Positions 9,591-17,823 of a DNA stretch of 64,000 nt are shown here, piece after piece. Positions within the stretch are counted from its first letter, which is position 1, and each line of letters begins with the position of its first letter. Below the pieces are notes generated by a model. That model was given only the letters and a program-made list of their open reading frames with translations. It was not told where the DNA came from and searched no databases. Position numbers and translations under genes: made by a program. Source of the DNA: Candidatus Gastranaerophilales bacterium (GTDB lineage Bacteria > Cyanobacteriota > Vampirovibrionia > Gastranaerophilales > Gastranaerophilaceae); NCBI GenBank assembly GCA_944322935.1, contig CALUQO010000002.1, positions 1 to 64,000 of the forward strand, written 5' to 3'.

Positions 9591-9647
9591 TTTACTACAG
9601 AAGTAGTACGTTTATATAATGCCGTGTATAAAAAAAGATGTTATAAT
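9591..9647 (+). promoter_or_regulatory. Candidate promoter region of the Ycf45-type ATPase gene
   Basis: Two TATAAT hexamers lie at 9615-9620 and 9642-9647, about 90-120 bases upstream of the ATG at 9736. The first has TTTACT at 9591-9596 with an 18-base spacer. The remaining bases of the gap from 9390 show no gene. Confidence 0.4.
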
Positions 9648-9735
9648 GTACATGTAAGTTATATTCATAATCGTAAAAGCAAAACAGGGAGATAAAACAA
9701 CAAAGTATCAGCCGATTGAAAGGGCATAAAATTAT

Positions 9736-11325
9736 ATGAATAAAGTACAATTTCACAGTGACCTGGATAGGTTAATTGAAATTCTACCGCCAAAGATTAC
9801 AAAATGTTTGAGCCATGAAGCATTGGATGACGTAATTGAACTGGTATTAGATTTAGGCAGGCAGCCCGAAATACGGCACGCTGACGGCACAATAGACTAC
9901 CTCGGCGAGGACAATGTTATTGATGAGGACATCAAATATATAACCGACAGAGTACAGGAGTTTACAAAAGATAACCGTTCTGGAATCCCCGGCACGCTTC
10001 ACAGGATTAGCGCAATAAGAAACAGACAGGGAAAAATTGTCGGACTTACATGCAGAATAGGGAGAGTTGTTACAGGTACAATCGCTTGCATAAAGGATTT
10101 TGTCGTACAAAATAAAAGTATTTTGTTCTTAGGACGTCCGGGGGTAGGCAAAACAACAAAGTTAAGAGAAATCTCCAGACTTGTTGCTGACGAACTGCAT
10201 AAAAGAGTCGTTGTTGTGGACACATCGAATGAAATTGCCGGCGACGGCGATACACCACACCCTGCAATAGGCCACGCAAGACGTATGCAGGTTACACAGC
10301 CCGAGTTTCAAAAAGATATCATGATAGAAGCTGTTGAAAACCACACACCCGAGGTTATTGTTGTGGATGAAATAGGTACCGAGGCTGAGGCTCAGGCCGC
10401 CAGAACAATAGCAGAAAGAGGCGTAATGCTTATCGCTACAGCTCATGGCAACTCTTTGGAAAACTTAATTAAAAACCCTGTTTTATCAGACCTTGTCGGC
10501 GGAATACAGTCGGTTACTCTCGGGGATGATGAAGCCAAAAGGAGAGCTTCACAAAAAACTGTTCTTGAAAGAGAAAAACAGCCTACTTTTGATATTGTTA
10601 TAGAAATTATTGACAGAAACACTCTGGCTGTATATCCTGATACGGCCGAGGCTGTGGATTGTATTTTAAGGGGCTGGCCAATTAAACCTATAATAAGAAA
10701 AGTCGACATGACACAAGCTCAAGAGCCGAATCTTGTAGAAAAAATAAATCAGCTTGATAACAAAATCACCTCGGCCAATAATGCGCTCAATTTCAGTTTT
10801 TCACGCGAAAAATATGTAAAAGAGGTAAAAGGTTATAAAAAAATATACATTTATGCCGTAAGCCGCTCTATTATGGACAAATCAATAGAACGTCTTAACC
10901 TTAATGCTGAACTTACAAAAAATATTGACGATGCGGATATAATTATTGCACACAAAAACTTTGCCAAAGGCGGAAATAAGATATTGAGCATTGCTAATGA
11001 ATACAGGCTTCCTATTTACTATGTGCGCTCAAACTCCACATCTCAGGTGCAAAAAGTATTAAAAGAGGCGCTCGGCTTAAAAGACGACAACAGGATTGTT
11101 TTCCATGATGAAACTGAAGAAGCTCTTGATGAAGCCAAAGAGGCTATTCAAAAGGTTATGGAAACCGGCGAATCTGTTGAACTTTCCCCCCAAAGCCAGC
11201 ATATAAGAAAACTCCAGCATGACCTTGTTGACCAGCATAATCTATCCTCTGTAAGCCTGGGCGAGGGTGAGGACAGACACCTTAAAATACTAGGTGAAAA
11301 AGAGCTTAAACAGGATATCGTATAG
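9736..11325 (+). CDS. AAA ATPase with R3H domain, cyanobacterial/plastid Ycf45 type
   Basis: A 529-aa P-loop ATPase. Walker A is G133-R-P-G-V-G-K139-T-T, Walker B is V-I-V-V-D211-E212, followed by T-E-A-E-A-Q and a T-A-H-G sensor. The N-terminal region (residues 1-120) carries I-R-H-A-D-G and R-H-S-type strands typical of SpoIIIAA/Ycf45 relatives. After the ATPase core come a small alpha/beta domain (about 375-455) and a C-terminal R3H motif, R-K-L-Q-H in QSQHIRKLQHDLV, a single-stranded nucleic-acid binder. Ycf45 is conserved in cyanobacteria and algal plastids, but its function is poorly defined. The gene stands alone, with repeats on both sides. Confidence 0.9.
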   Translation: MNKVQFHSDLDRLIEILPPKITKCLSHEALDDVIELVLDLGRQPEIRHADGTIDYLGEDNVIDEDIKYITDRVQEFTKDNRSGIPGTLHRISAIRNRQGKIVGLTCRIGRVVTGTIACIKDFVVQNKSILFLGRPGVGKTTKLREISRLVADELHKRVVVVDTSNEIAGDGDTPHPAIGHARRMQVTQPEFQKDIMIEAVENHTPEVIVVDEIGTEAEAQAARTIAERGVMLIATAHGNSLENLIKNPVLSDLVGGIQSVTLGDDEAKRRASQKTVLEREKQPTFDIVIEIIDRNTLAVYPDTAEAVDCILRGWPIKPIIRKVDMTQAQEPNLVEKINQLDNKITSANNALNFSFSREKYVKEVKGYKKIYIYAVSRSIMDKSIERLNLNAELTKNIDDADIIIAHKNFAKGGNKILSIANEYRLPIYYVRSNSTSQVQKVLKEALGLKDDNRIVFHDETEEALDEAKEAIQKVMETGESVELSPQSQHIRKLQHDLVDQHNLSSVSLGEGEDRHLKILGEKELKQDIV

Positions 11326-11550
11326 TTATATAAAAATTGGTTATTGTGTATAATCTGCCTGGCTATGTGTAAAAGTTTAGCTTTTGTTTGCAAGGCCAAC
11401 GGTAAAAAATGTTGCTGCAGTGCGATTCATACCGGGTTGCGCACTACTGTTGGGCATAATTTTTGATGTTTAAAATATTAACTTAATGTCTCTGTATACC
11501 CTCCCCATCCCGAAACCGGTTGCAGGGCAGACTTTAGTCTCCCTTTAATA

Positions 11551-11621
11551 CTGTCATTCTGAAACATCAGGCTTTTGGGGTACACACAAATCGTTTGTGT
11601 TCAGAATTTTTCGGCGTTTTT
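11551..11621 (-). repeat. Dispersed repeat, partial copy C, in the 11326-11760 gap
   Basis: The 71 bases share CTGTCATTCTGAAACATCAGG, a TACAC segment, AATCGTTTGTGTTCAGAAT and a CGGCGTTTTT end with copies at 9276-9333 (reverse complement) and 15072-15143. The ends pair as ATTCTGAA/TTCAGAAT. The rest of the 435-base gap 11326-11760 contains a lone TATAAT at 11349-11354 and a short GC-rich stretch near 11500-11525, with no gene visible. Confidence 0.65.
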
Positions 11622-11707
11622 TGTTTTTTCGTTGCGCTTTCTGGCTCTTCGCCTTTGATTGTTGCACTAAATACGTTTATAAAACAAAAACCAATATTTT
11701 GGCTTTA

Positions 11708-11716
11708 TGTTATAAT
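11708..11716 (+). promoter_or_regulatory. Candidate extended -10 promoter of the OmpH-like gene
   Basis: TG-T-TATAAT is a full extended -10 consensus 44 bases before the ATG at 11761. No clear -35 is present, as expected for an extended -10 promoter. Confidence 0.5.
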
Positions 11717-11760
11717 TTCTTTATTTATTAACGGATTTTTAATAGCGGAGATGGATTATT

Positions 11761-12231
11761 ATGAAGATTAAAAAATTTTTTGTATTATTTCTTGCAGCAT
11801 TTGGCTTTGTGTTAGTTGCCAACAATGTTTCAACAGCACAGGAATCATCTGCTGACACTAAAAAATATGCGGTGGTCGATGTAAAAAAGGTTGTTAACAG
11901 CTCAAAAAGCGTTAAAGCAATTAAAGAGGAAAGAAATCAGCAAAATGAGGCGGTTGCGCAATTTATAAAAGATGCCAATGTCCAAATTGCCGCGCAAAAA
12001 GATAAAAAGAAACAAGATGAATTAAAGAAAAAATTGAATAATGACCTGCAATATATGACTAAAACATATAACCAAAAGTATAAAGAAAACCTTTTAAAAG
12101 TTAACAAAGAAATTTTAACGGACATTGCACAAGTTGCAAAAACCAAAAACTACGATTTGGTTCTTACCTCGGATGCAGTATTGTACGGCGGGGATAATAT
12201 AACAAAAGATGTCATTAAAGAGGTAAAATAA
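11761..12231 (+). CDS. OmpH/Skp family periplasmic chaperone
   Basis: A 156-aa protein with a signal peptide (about residues 1-26, hydrophobic FFVLFLAAFGFVLVA, then STAQES). The K-Y-A-V-V-D-V-K-K-V-V-N-S-S-K-S strand at the start of the mature part is the OmpH/Skp entry motif. Residues about 55-120 are a Lys/Gln-rich helical coiled coil, and the C-terminus Y-D-L-V-L-T-S-D-A-V-L-Y-G-G closes the body domain. Skp trimers hold unfolded outer-membrane proteins in the periplasm, so this again implies an outer membrane. A flippase gene begins 5 bases after the stop. BamA and lpx genes, common neighbours elsewhere, are absent. Confidence 0.88.
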   Translation: MKIKKFFVLFLAAFGFVLVANNVSTAQESSADTKKYAVVDVKKVVNSSKSVKAIKEERNQQNEAVAQFIKDANVQIAAQKDKKKQDELKKKLNNDLQYMTKTYNQKYKENLLKVNKEILTDIAQVAKTKNYDLVLTSDAVLYGGDNITKDVIKEVK

Positions 12232-12236
12232 CGACA

Positions 12237-13691
12237 ATGTCAGAAGTTGTAAATAAATACATACAGGAAGTTGTGCTGCCCATGAAGGCAATCTTTAAAG
12301 ATATGCTGAAATATGCGCCTTCAAAAATTTTCGGATTGTTAGGCAACATTGCTGTGGTTCCTGTTTATACAAACCTTTTGTCTCCGTCACAGTACGGGGT
12401 ATATGTAATATCTCTGGCTGTCTTAAGCTTTTTGTGCATACTTTTTTCGGATTGGATTGGTCTTGCCGGTTTAAGATTCTTCAGGCAGAATCAATTGGAG
12501 GGAATACTGCCAAAGTACGTTTCTACTTTAGCGATAATACTCGGCAGCAACCTTTGCGTAATGTTTGTTGTTGCATTGCTTTTGCGCAACAGTTTTTATC
12601 ATTATTTTAATATTTCACCGAAAATATTTTTGTTTGTACTTATTTTAATCGTTCCCGTTGCAATGAGGGCGTTGCTGTTTCAAATTTTAAGAGCGCAGAT
12701 AAAACCAGGGTCGTTTACCGTAACAACAATTATTAACCAGATATTAACCATTGTAATAGCCGTGATGTTTTTGAAATATACAAGCCTCGGGGCTGTATCC
12801 ATACTCGCGGCAATGGCAATTTCCATCACATTAATTGATATAATACTTGTTTTTCAAACAGACATATTGTGGCTCTTGCGGTTTGAAAAACCGGATTTTA
12901 ATATGATAAAAATCCTGTTTATATACGGTATACCCATTGCCGTGGCGTCTTTAAGCCTTTGGATAATAAACCAGAGCAACAAATTTATAACAAGTCATTT
13001 TTACGGTCTTGTTGATGCGGGTCTGGTCGGTGTTGCTTACAATCTGACATTCCCTATACTTATGACACTTTTCGCAATAATCACAATAGCCGCTTATCCG
13101 CGATTGATTAACCTTTATGAGGATAAAACGGATGTAAGACCTTTGATATCCAAACTAACAGGATATTACATGCTTATTTCTCTGCCGGTTGTTGTGATAA
13201 TGTCTGTATATGCAAAGGATTTGATAGTATTGTTTGCAAACTCAAAATATTATGATGCTTTTGTTTTGTTGCCATACCTTGCTTTTAGTGCTTTCTTTTT
13301 AAGTTTTACTGATTACACAACATATCAGTATCACCTGTCGGGCAAAACCTATGTATTGACTACATTAAAGGTTGTATCGGCAATTATAGGTCTTGTGTTG
13401 AATATATACCTTATTCAAAAAATGGGCCTTGTCGGGGTAGGTGTTGCCACTCTTGCGGCAAACATTTTGTATTTTGTTTTGACAAATATTGTCGTTATAC
13501 CGGGGCTAAACTGGCAGATTCCGTTTAAAAGAATATTCCATTTGCTGTTGTGCTTTGTACCCTCCGCCGCGTTGTGGTATATATTACAAATAAGCCCGAT
13601 TACACCTGTTGTACAGATATATATACTCTTGTCGTTCTATTATCTGCTGTTTTACTTTACAAAAGGGGTTTTTAAAGATGAACTCGGTTAG
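12237..13691 (+). CDS. Polysaccharide/lipid flippase, MOP superfamily (Wzx/MATE-like)
   Basis: A 484-aa membrane protein with about 12-14 hydrophobic segments. The N-terminal K-Y-A-P-S-K-I-F-G-L-L-G-N and T-N-L-L-S-P-S-Q-Y-G-V-Y motif is typical of Wzx-type oligosaccharide flippases, which move undecaprenyl-linked glycan units across the inner membrane. The mid-protein I-N-Q-S-N-K-F-I-T-S-H-F-Y-G segment fits as well. The ATG at 12237 lies 5 bases after ompH. A second possible start is M17. The end overlaps the following secreted protein gene by 14 bases. The glycan it would carry is unknown, and no polymerase is adjacent. Confidence 0.85.
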   Translation: MSEVVNKYIQEVVLPMKAIFKDMLKYAPSKIFGLLGNIAVVPVYTNLLSPSQYGVYVISLAVLSFLCILFSDWIGLAGLRFFRQNQLEGILPKYVSTLAIILGSNLCVMFVVALLLRNSFYHYFNISPKIFLFVLILIVPVAMRALLFQILRAQIKPGSFTVTTIINQILTIVIAVMFLKYTSLGAVSILAAMAISITLIDIILVFQTDILWLLRFEKPDFNMIKILFIYGIPIAVASLSLWIINQSNKFITSHFYGLVDAGLVGVAYNLTFPILMTLFAIITIAAYPRLINLYEDKTDVRPLISKLTGYYMLISLPVVVIMSVYAKDLIVLFANSKYYDAFVLLPYLAFSAFFLSFTDYTTYQYHLSGKTYVLTTLKVVSAIIGLVLNIYLIQKMGLVGVGVATLAANILYFVLTNIVVIPGLNWQIPFKRIFHLLLCFVPSAALWYILQISPITPVVQIYILLSFYYLLFYFTKGVFKDELG

Positions 13692-14268
13692 AAAAATATT
13701 ACTGATACTTTTTGCAATTTTTGCTTTTGCCATGCCCGCATTTTCTCAGGAGAACAATAACACCACCGTGCTTCAGGGCAGTGTTTTGTATAACGAAGAA
13801 TCCGCAAGAAAGCTTGCCTTTGAAGGTTTGGATTTGAAACTTGATAAAAAAATGCTCAAAGACTACCTTGAAGATGAAAACAATAAAGAAAACCGCCAAG
13901 CGCTTAAAGAAGGCCGCCAGATACCCGGACGCAGTATTATGTCATTTAATATACGGGGGATTGTTAAAGGCTACGTTGTTATATACGACGACAAGCCGGA
14001 ATACGCTTTTTACTACACCACAAGCGGCTACCTTGCAGCTGTTGATGTAAATAAAGCGTTCGGGCAGGATTTTCCCTATCGTGTTGGTAAGTACAATCCT
14101 GTTACCGGAAACCTCATTTCTATCGGCGTTTATATATCCGAGGATGAACAGTACGCTTATACTAAAAACGGCAAGCTAAAAGCGCATTGGGTCGGAGATA
14201 CCGGCTACAACGCAAAAGGTAAGCCTATTGCAAAAAGAGAGTTTACGGATGAAATTCCTGCGGATTGA
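13678..14268 (+). CDS. Secreted protein of unknown function
   Basis: The ATG at 13678 is preferred over upstream codons because it gives a clean signal peptide (NSVRKILLILFAIFAFAMPAFS-Q) and follows an AAAAGGGG site. The product is 196 aa. The mature part is soluble and polar, with beta-rich segments such as GYVVIYDDKPEYAFYYTTSG and NLISIGVYISEDEQYAYTKNG, which may form small strand repeats of the MORN/WG kind. No domain was recognised. The start lies inside the flippase gene (14-base overlap), so it is probably translationally coupled to it. Confidence 0.75.
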   Translation: MNSVRKILLILFAIFAFAMPAFSQENNNTTVLQGSVLYNEESARKLAFEGLDLKLDKKMLKDYLEDENNKENRQALKEGRQIPGRSIMSFNIRGIVKGYVVIYDDKPEYAFYYTTSGYLAAVDVNKAFGQDFPYRVGKYNPVTGNLISIGVYISEDEQYAYTKNGKLKAHWVGDTGYNAKGKPIAKREFTDEIPAD

Positions 14269-14284
14269 TTGAGAAGTTGTAATT

Positions 14285-14614
14285 TTAGTCATTTGGGGTT
14301 GAATTTGGTATACAAGTTTCAAGCTTGGTTTGTTGTTTTTCGTATTTTTTGTACTGCTGTATAAGAAGCGTTTGCAATTTTGCATTTTCGCGCATTGATT
14401 GCACATTGTAAAGCAAAAGACATTTTTTTAGTTTTGTTATGCTCTCAAGAATATAGTCGGAGAATTTTACGGTGTAATCGTTGTTTGACAATGTGTTACG
14501 GGGATTGTGGCCGTGCGGAGAAATGGGGGTGGTTATATTTCTGATTTGTTCTGTATTTTTTACCCTGATTTCAAGCTCATCAAGGGTCTTTATCATTTCG
14601 TCAATCGGATTCAT
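14285..14614 (-). CDS. Hypothetical helical protein, 109 aa, possibly leaderless
   Basis: The 109-aa product begins MNPIDEMIKTLDELEIRVKN and has a C-terminal helix rich in Gln/Lys (LLIQQYKKYEKQQTKLET). It has no signal peptide or membrane segment and I recognise no family. The start codon has no Shine-Dalgarno sequence, but a strong promoter ends only 8 bases before the ATG, so the transcript may begin at the start codon. It is divergent from the XRE regulator gene at 14711, sharing a 96-base intergenic region. Confidence 0.6.
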   Translation of the reverse strand: MNPIDEMIKTLDELEIRVKNTEQIRNITTPISPHGHNPRNTLSNNDYTVKFSDYILESITKLKKCLLLYNVQSMRENAKLQTLLIQQYKKYEKQQTKLETCIPNSTPND

Positions 14615-14622
14615 AATAAATG

Positions 14623-14651
14623 ATTATACCAAAATACTAGTCTTTAGCCAA
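14623..14651 (-). promoter_or_regulatory. Promoter of the 14285-14614 gene
   Basis: On the minus strand TTGGCT (14651-14646), a 17-base spacer and an extended -10 TG-G-TATAAT (TATAAT at 14628-14623) form a good sigma-70-type promoter. Transcription would start about at the ATG (14614), predicting a leaderless mRNA. Confidence 0.6.
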
Positions 14652-14710
14652 GTATTTTACTATGCTACTACATAATATATTTATATTTCTTAAAAAAGTA
14701 CGATAATAGA

Positions 14711-15034
14711 ATGAATGATTTATCAAAACTATTTGGTACAAATTTAAAGAAAATAAGAAAGTCCTCTAAAATCAGCCAGAGAAATTTTGCAGAGATGGCT
14801 GATATGAGTGAAAGTACAATTATTTCTATGGAGCAGGGACAGGTTGCAATACATTTTTCAACTATAGAAAAATTAGCCGAGGCCTTAAATGTTCCTCCTT
14901 CTGCGTTATTTGCAGACGAAAGTGTCAGCGAGTCAGACCTGTTGAATGAAAAAATCATTCATGCAATAAAAGGGTTGTCTCCTGAAAAATTGGAGATTGT
15001 TTATAATTTGGTACGTGATTTGAAAAATATTTAA
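14711..15034 (+). CDS. XRE-family helix-turn-helix regulator
   Basis: A 107-aa protein. Residues about 9-65 form a Cro/CI-type HTH: NLKKIRKSSKISQRNFAEMADMS, then S-T-I-I-S-M-E-Q-G and T-I-E-K-L-A-E-A-L-N-V-P-P-S-A-L-F. The ~40-residue tail is acidic then helical and could mediate dimerisation. This is a DNA-binding regulator of unknown target. The divergent 109-aa gene next door is a possible target by position only. It lies at the edge of the repeat-rich region, with copy B of a dispersed repeat beginning 38 bases downstream. Confidence 0.85.
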   Translation: MNDLSKLFGTNLKKIRKSSKISQRNFAEMADMSESTIISMEQGQVAIHFSTIEKLAEALNVPPSALFADESVSESDLLNEKIIHAIKGLSPEKLEIVYNLVRDLKNI

Positions 15035-15071
15035 CCGCACTGTTTGACCGTAAATCCGCAGCAAAAATTGT

Positions 15072-15281
15072 GCTGTCAATGCGAAGGTAGGGCTTTTGAG
15101 GTATACACCAATCGTTTGTGTTCAGAATCTTTCCGACGTTTTTAGCTTTCTTTGATATTTTTTTTGTTTTCAAAGAATGGGGTGCAAATAATGCAGTAAT
15201 TTTTGTTTTTTTATCTTACATTTTTTATAAATTAATTAATTGTCCTACTCATCAATTACATTTTTAAGGGTACACTTCAGA
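15072..15281 (-). repeat. Dispersed repeat, copy B, inverted relative to copy A
   Basis: Reverse complement of the two-block element seen at 9069-9333, in the same block order: 15205-15281 pairs with 9069-9148 and 15072-15143 with 9276-9333. The middle shares only a CCATTCTT-type core. It accounts for the gene-free stretch 15035-15305. Copies A and B face each other across about 5.7 kb. Confidence 0.7.
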
Positions 15282-15305
15282 AAAGCCCGACCTGCGCCTT
15301 TCATT

Positions 15306-15460
15306 GTCATTGCGAGGAGGCGCAAGCCGACGCGGCAATCCAGTTAAGATTTATATGTAAAAAATAAAGCAAGCTAACAAAAATCCTGGTTGATTGTCTG
15401 GATTGCTTCGAACAAGAATAATCATTAAAATAAAATATAGACTGAGGTTCTCGCAATGAC
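15306..15460 (+). repeat. 155-bp palindromic repeat element with 11-bp terminal inverted repeats
   Basis: It begins GTCATTGCGAG (15306-15316) and ends CTCGCAATGAC (15450-15460), an exact 11-bp inverted repeat. A second nested pair, GCAATCCAG (15335-15343) and CTGGATTGC (15398-15406), is also exact. The whole could fold as a stem with an AT-rich loop. A second, 3'-truncated copy starts at 15754. The right terminus contains the start codon of the GIY-YIG gene. Confidence 0.8.
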
Positions 15461-15752
15461 TGATAAAAAATACTTTGTTTATATTCTCTTTAATAAGAGA
15501 AACGGAACACTTTATACCGGCATAACCTCTGATTTAGTGCGCAGAATATATGAACATAAAAACAAGCTCGCAGATGGTTTTACAAAAAAATATTCAGTGG
15601 ATAAGTTAGGTTACTTTGAAATTTTTAATAACATCATTGATGCAATAAATAGAGAAAAACAGATAAAAGCCGGCTCCAGAAAGGTCAAAATCGATTTGAT
15701 TGAATCAACAAATTCTAATTGGAATGATTTATATTATACAATAATACATTAG
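15456..15752 (+). CDS. GIY-YIG domain endonuclease, UPF0213/YhbQ type
   Basis: A 98-aa single-domain protein. F-V-Y-I-L-F near residue 7 and L-Y-T-G-I-T-S-D-L-V-R-R (about 20-31) form the GIY-YIG core in its usual V-Y-I-L...Y-T-G-I variant, with the catalytic arginine in V-R-R and Y-E-H-K following. The family cleaves DNA with one metal; small UPF0213 members are poorly characterised. The ATG (15456-15458) is part of the terminal repeat CTCGCAATGAC of one palindromic element, and the stop codon ends one base before the start of a second copy. No separate promoter or ribosome site is obvious beyond GAGGTTCTC. This fit suggests the gene moves with the repeats. Confidence 0.85.
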   Translation: MTDKKYFVYILFNKRNGTLYTGITSDLVRRIYEHKNKLADGFTKKYSVDKLGYFEIFNNIIDAINREKQIKAGSRKVKIDLIESTNSNWNDLYYTIIH

Positions 15753-15753
15753 T

Positions 15754-15860
15754 GTCATTGCGAGGAGGCGCAAGCCGACGTGGCAATCCAGTCCAAGGCT
15801 TGCGATGTAAAACCAAAAGACTGCTAACAAAAAACCTTGCCGTATGTCCGGATTGCTTCG
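15754..15860 (+). repeat. Second copy of the palindromic repeat, right end missing or degraded
   Basis: GTCATTGCGAGGAGGCGCAAGCCGACG is shared with the copy at 15306 apart from the later C/T difference. The nested arms GCAATCCAG (15783-15791) and CCGGATTGC (15848-15856) are present. No CTCGCAATGAC terminus follows; the sequence continues as TTCACTCCCTCAAGGGAACG. Confidence 0.75.
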
Positions 15861-15940
15861 GTCGTTTCACTCCCTCAAGGGAACGTGTTTTTATTACCGA
15901 ATTACGTAATATATATACACAGATTGACAATATAAAACGC

Positions 15941-15969
15941 TTGATTAACTTTCATGTTTAATTTATAAC
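15941..15969 (+). promoter_or_regulatory. Promoter of the GAPDH gene
   Basis: TTGATT (15941-15946), a 17-base spacer and TATAAC (15964-15969) lie 45 bases before the ATG at 16014. A strong AGAGGAG ribosome site follows. Confidence 0.55.
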
Positions 15970-15983
15970 ATGTGTGTATTTAG

Positions 15984-17021
<1,038 letters not shown>

Positions 17022-17050
17022 TTAAATTTCAATTCAGTGTAAATTATATA

Positions 17051-17085
17051 AGCCCGAAAATCTAAATTTTCGGGCTTTTCTTTAT
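17051..17085 (+). terminator. Rho-independent terminator after GAPDH
   Basis: A perfect 11-bp stem (AGCCCGAAAAT at 17051-17061 with ATTTTCGGGCT at 17066-17076), a CTAA loop and a following T-rich run. The stem is 30 bases after the GAPDH stop. Confidence 0.92.
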
Positions 17086-17195
17086 TTTCTTGAGACAAAA
17101 AATTGTTTTTTATAAAACAGAGTATTCTTTCTTTTTTATTCTCAAACCGCACTCATATAAAACTATATACAGTTTTTGTTGTTTATCAATGTATT

Positions 17196-17798
17196 TTATA
17201 TTTTTTCCCGTTCCAATTCTTTAAGCATTGATTTATATTCAAGATTCCCTGGCTCAAGCAGTATGACCCTTTCTATGGCTTGTTTTGCCGATTCATAAGT
17301 ATCAAGCCCGTCTTTGTAAAAGAGTGATTTTAAAACATAAGCAAGCGGACTTTGTTTAGCCATTCCTTTTTCAACGGTTTTAAATATTTCTTCAGGCGAA
17401 ATTATTCCGCTTTGAAACATTGCATAATCATATAAATATATAAAATCTTTTCGGTTTGCATCACTGTCTAATATTGTTCGCCTGAAGGCAATAAACTTTT
17501 CCGGCTCAAAATTTTCCGATATTAATGAGGTTAAGGCGGTTATTTTTTCGTTAACAGATAATGAATTTTTGTAATAAATATCAACAAACTCATTTGTACG
17601 GCTATTTTTAAAGGCCTGTAATGCACGGTCGTTTAAATTTTTAAATTTAATTTTGTTTTTTGCTTCTGCTGCTTTAATACTTTCAATGATTGATTTAAAC
17701 TCTGCATTTTCCACTGTTATTTTATCCTTTATTATTTTAAAGCTGAGCTCGAGGAATGGTATAAGGTAATTATACAGCAGTTTATTTAATTGCAGCAA
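17196..17798 (-). CDS. Hypothetical helical protein, possible TPR-like C-terminus
   Basis: A 200-aa protein starting at a TTG codon (17798) with an imperfect GGCGGG-like site. It is mostly helical and charged. The C-terminal segment (about 150-195: A-K-Q-A-I-E-R-V-I-L-L-E-P-G-N-L-E-Y-K) resembles one TPR/SEL1-type helix pair. There is no signal peptide and no enzyme motif. It begins 25 bases after the end of the ADP-ribosyltransferase-like gene 17824-19446 on the same strand, so the two may be co-transcribed. Chaperone or immunity roles are conceivable by position only. Confidence 0.65.
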   Translation of the reverse strand: MLQLNKLLYNYLIPFLELSFKIIKDKITVENAEFKSIIESIKAAEAKNKIKFKNLNDRALQAFKNSRTNEFVDIYYKNSLSVNEKITALTSLISENFEPEKFIAFRRTILDSDANRKDFIYLYDYAMFQSGIISPEEIFKTVEKGMAKQSPLAYVLKSLFYKDGLDTYESAKQAIERVILLEPGNLEYKSMLKELEREKI

Positions 17799-17823
17799 AT
17801 AACGTAATCCCGCCTGATTCTTT

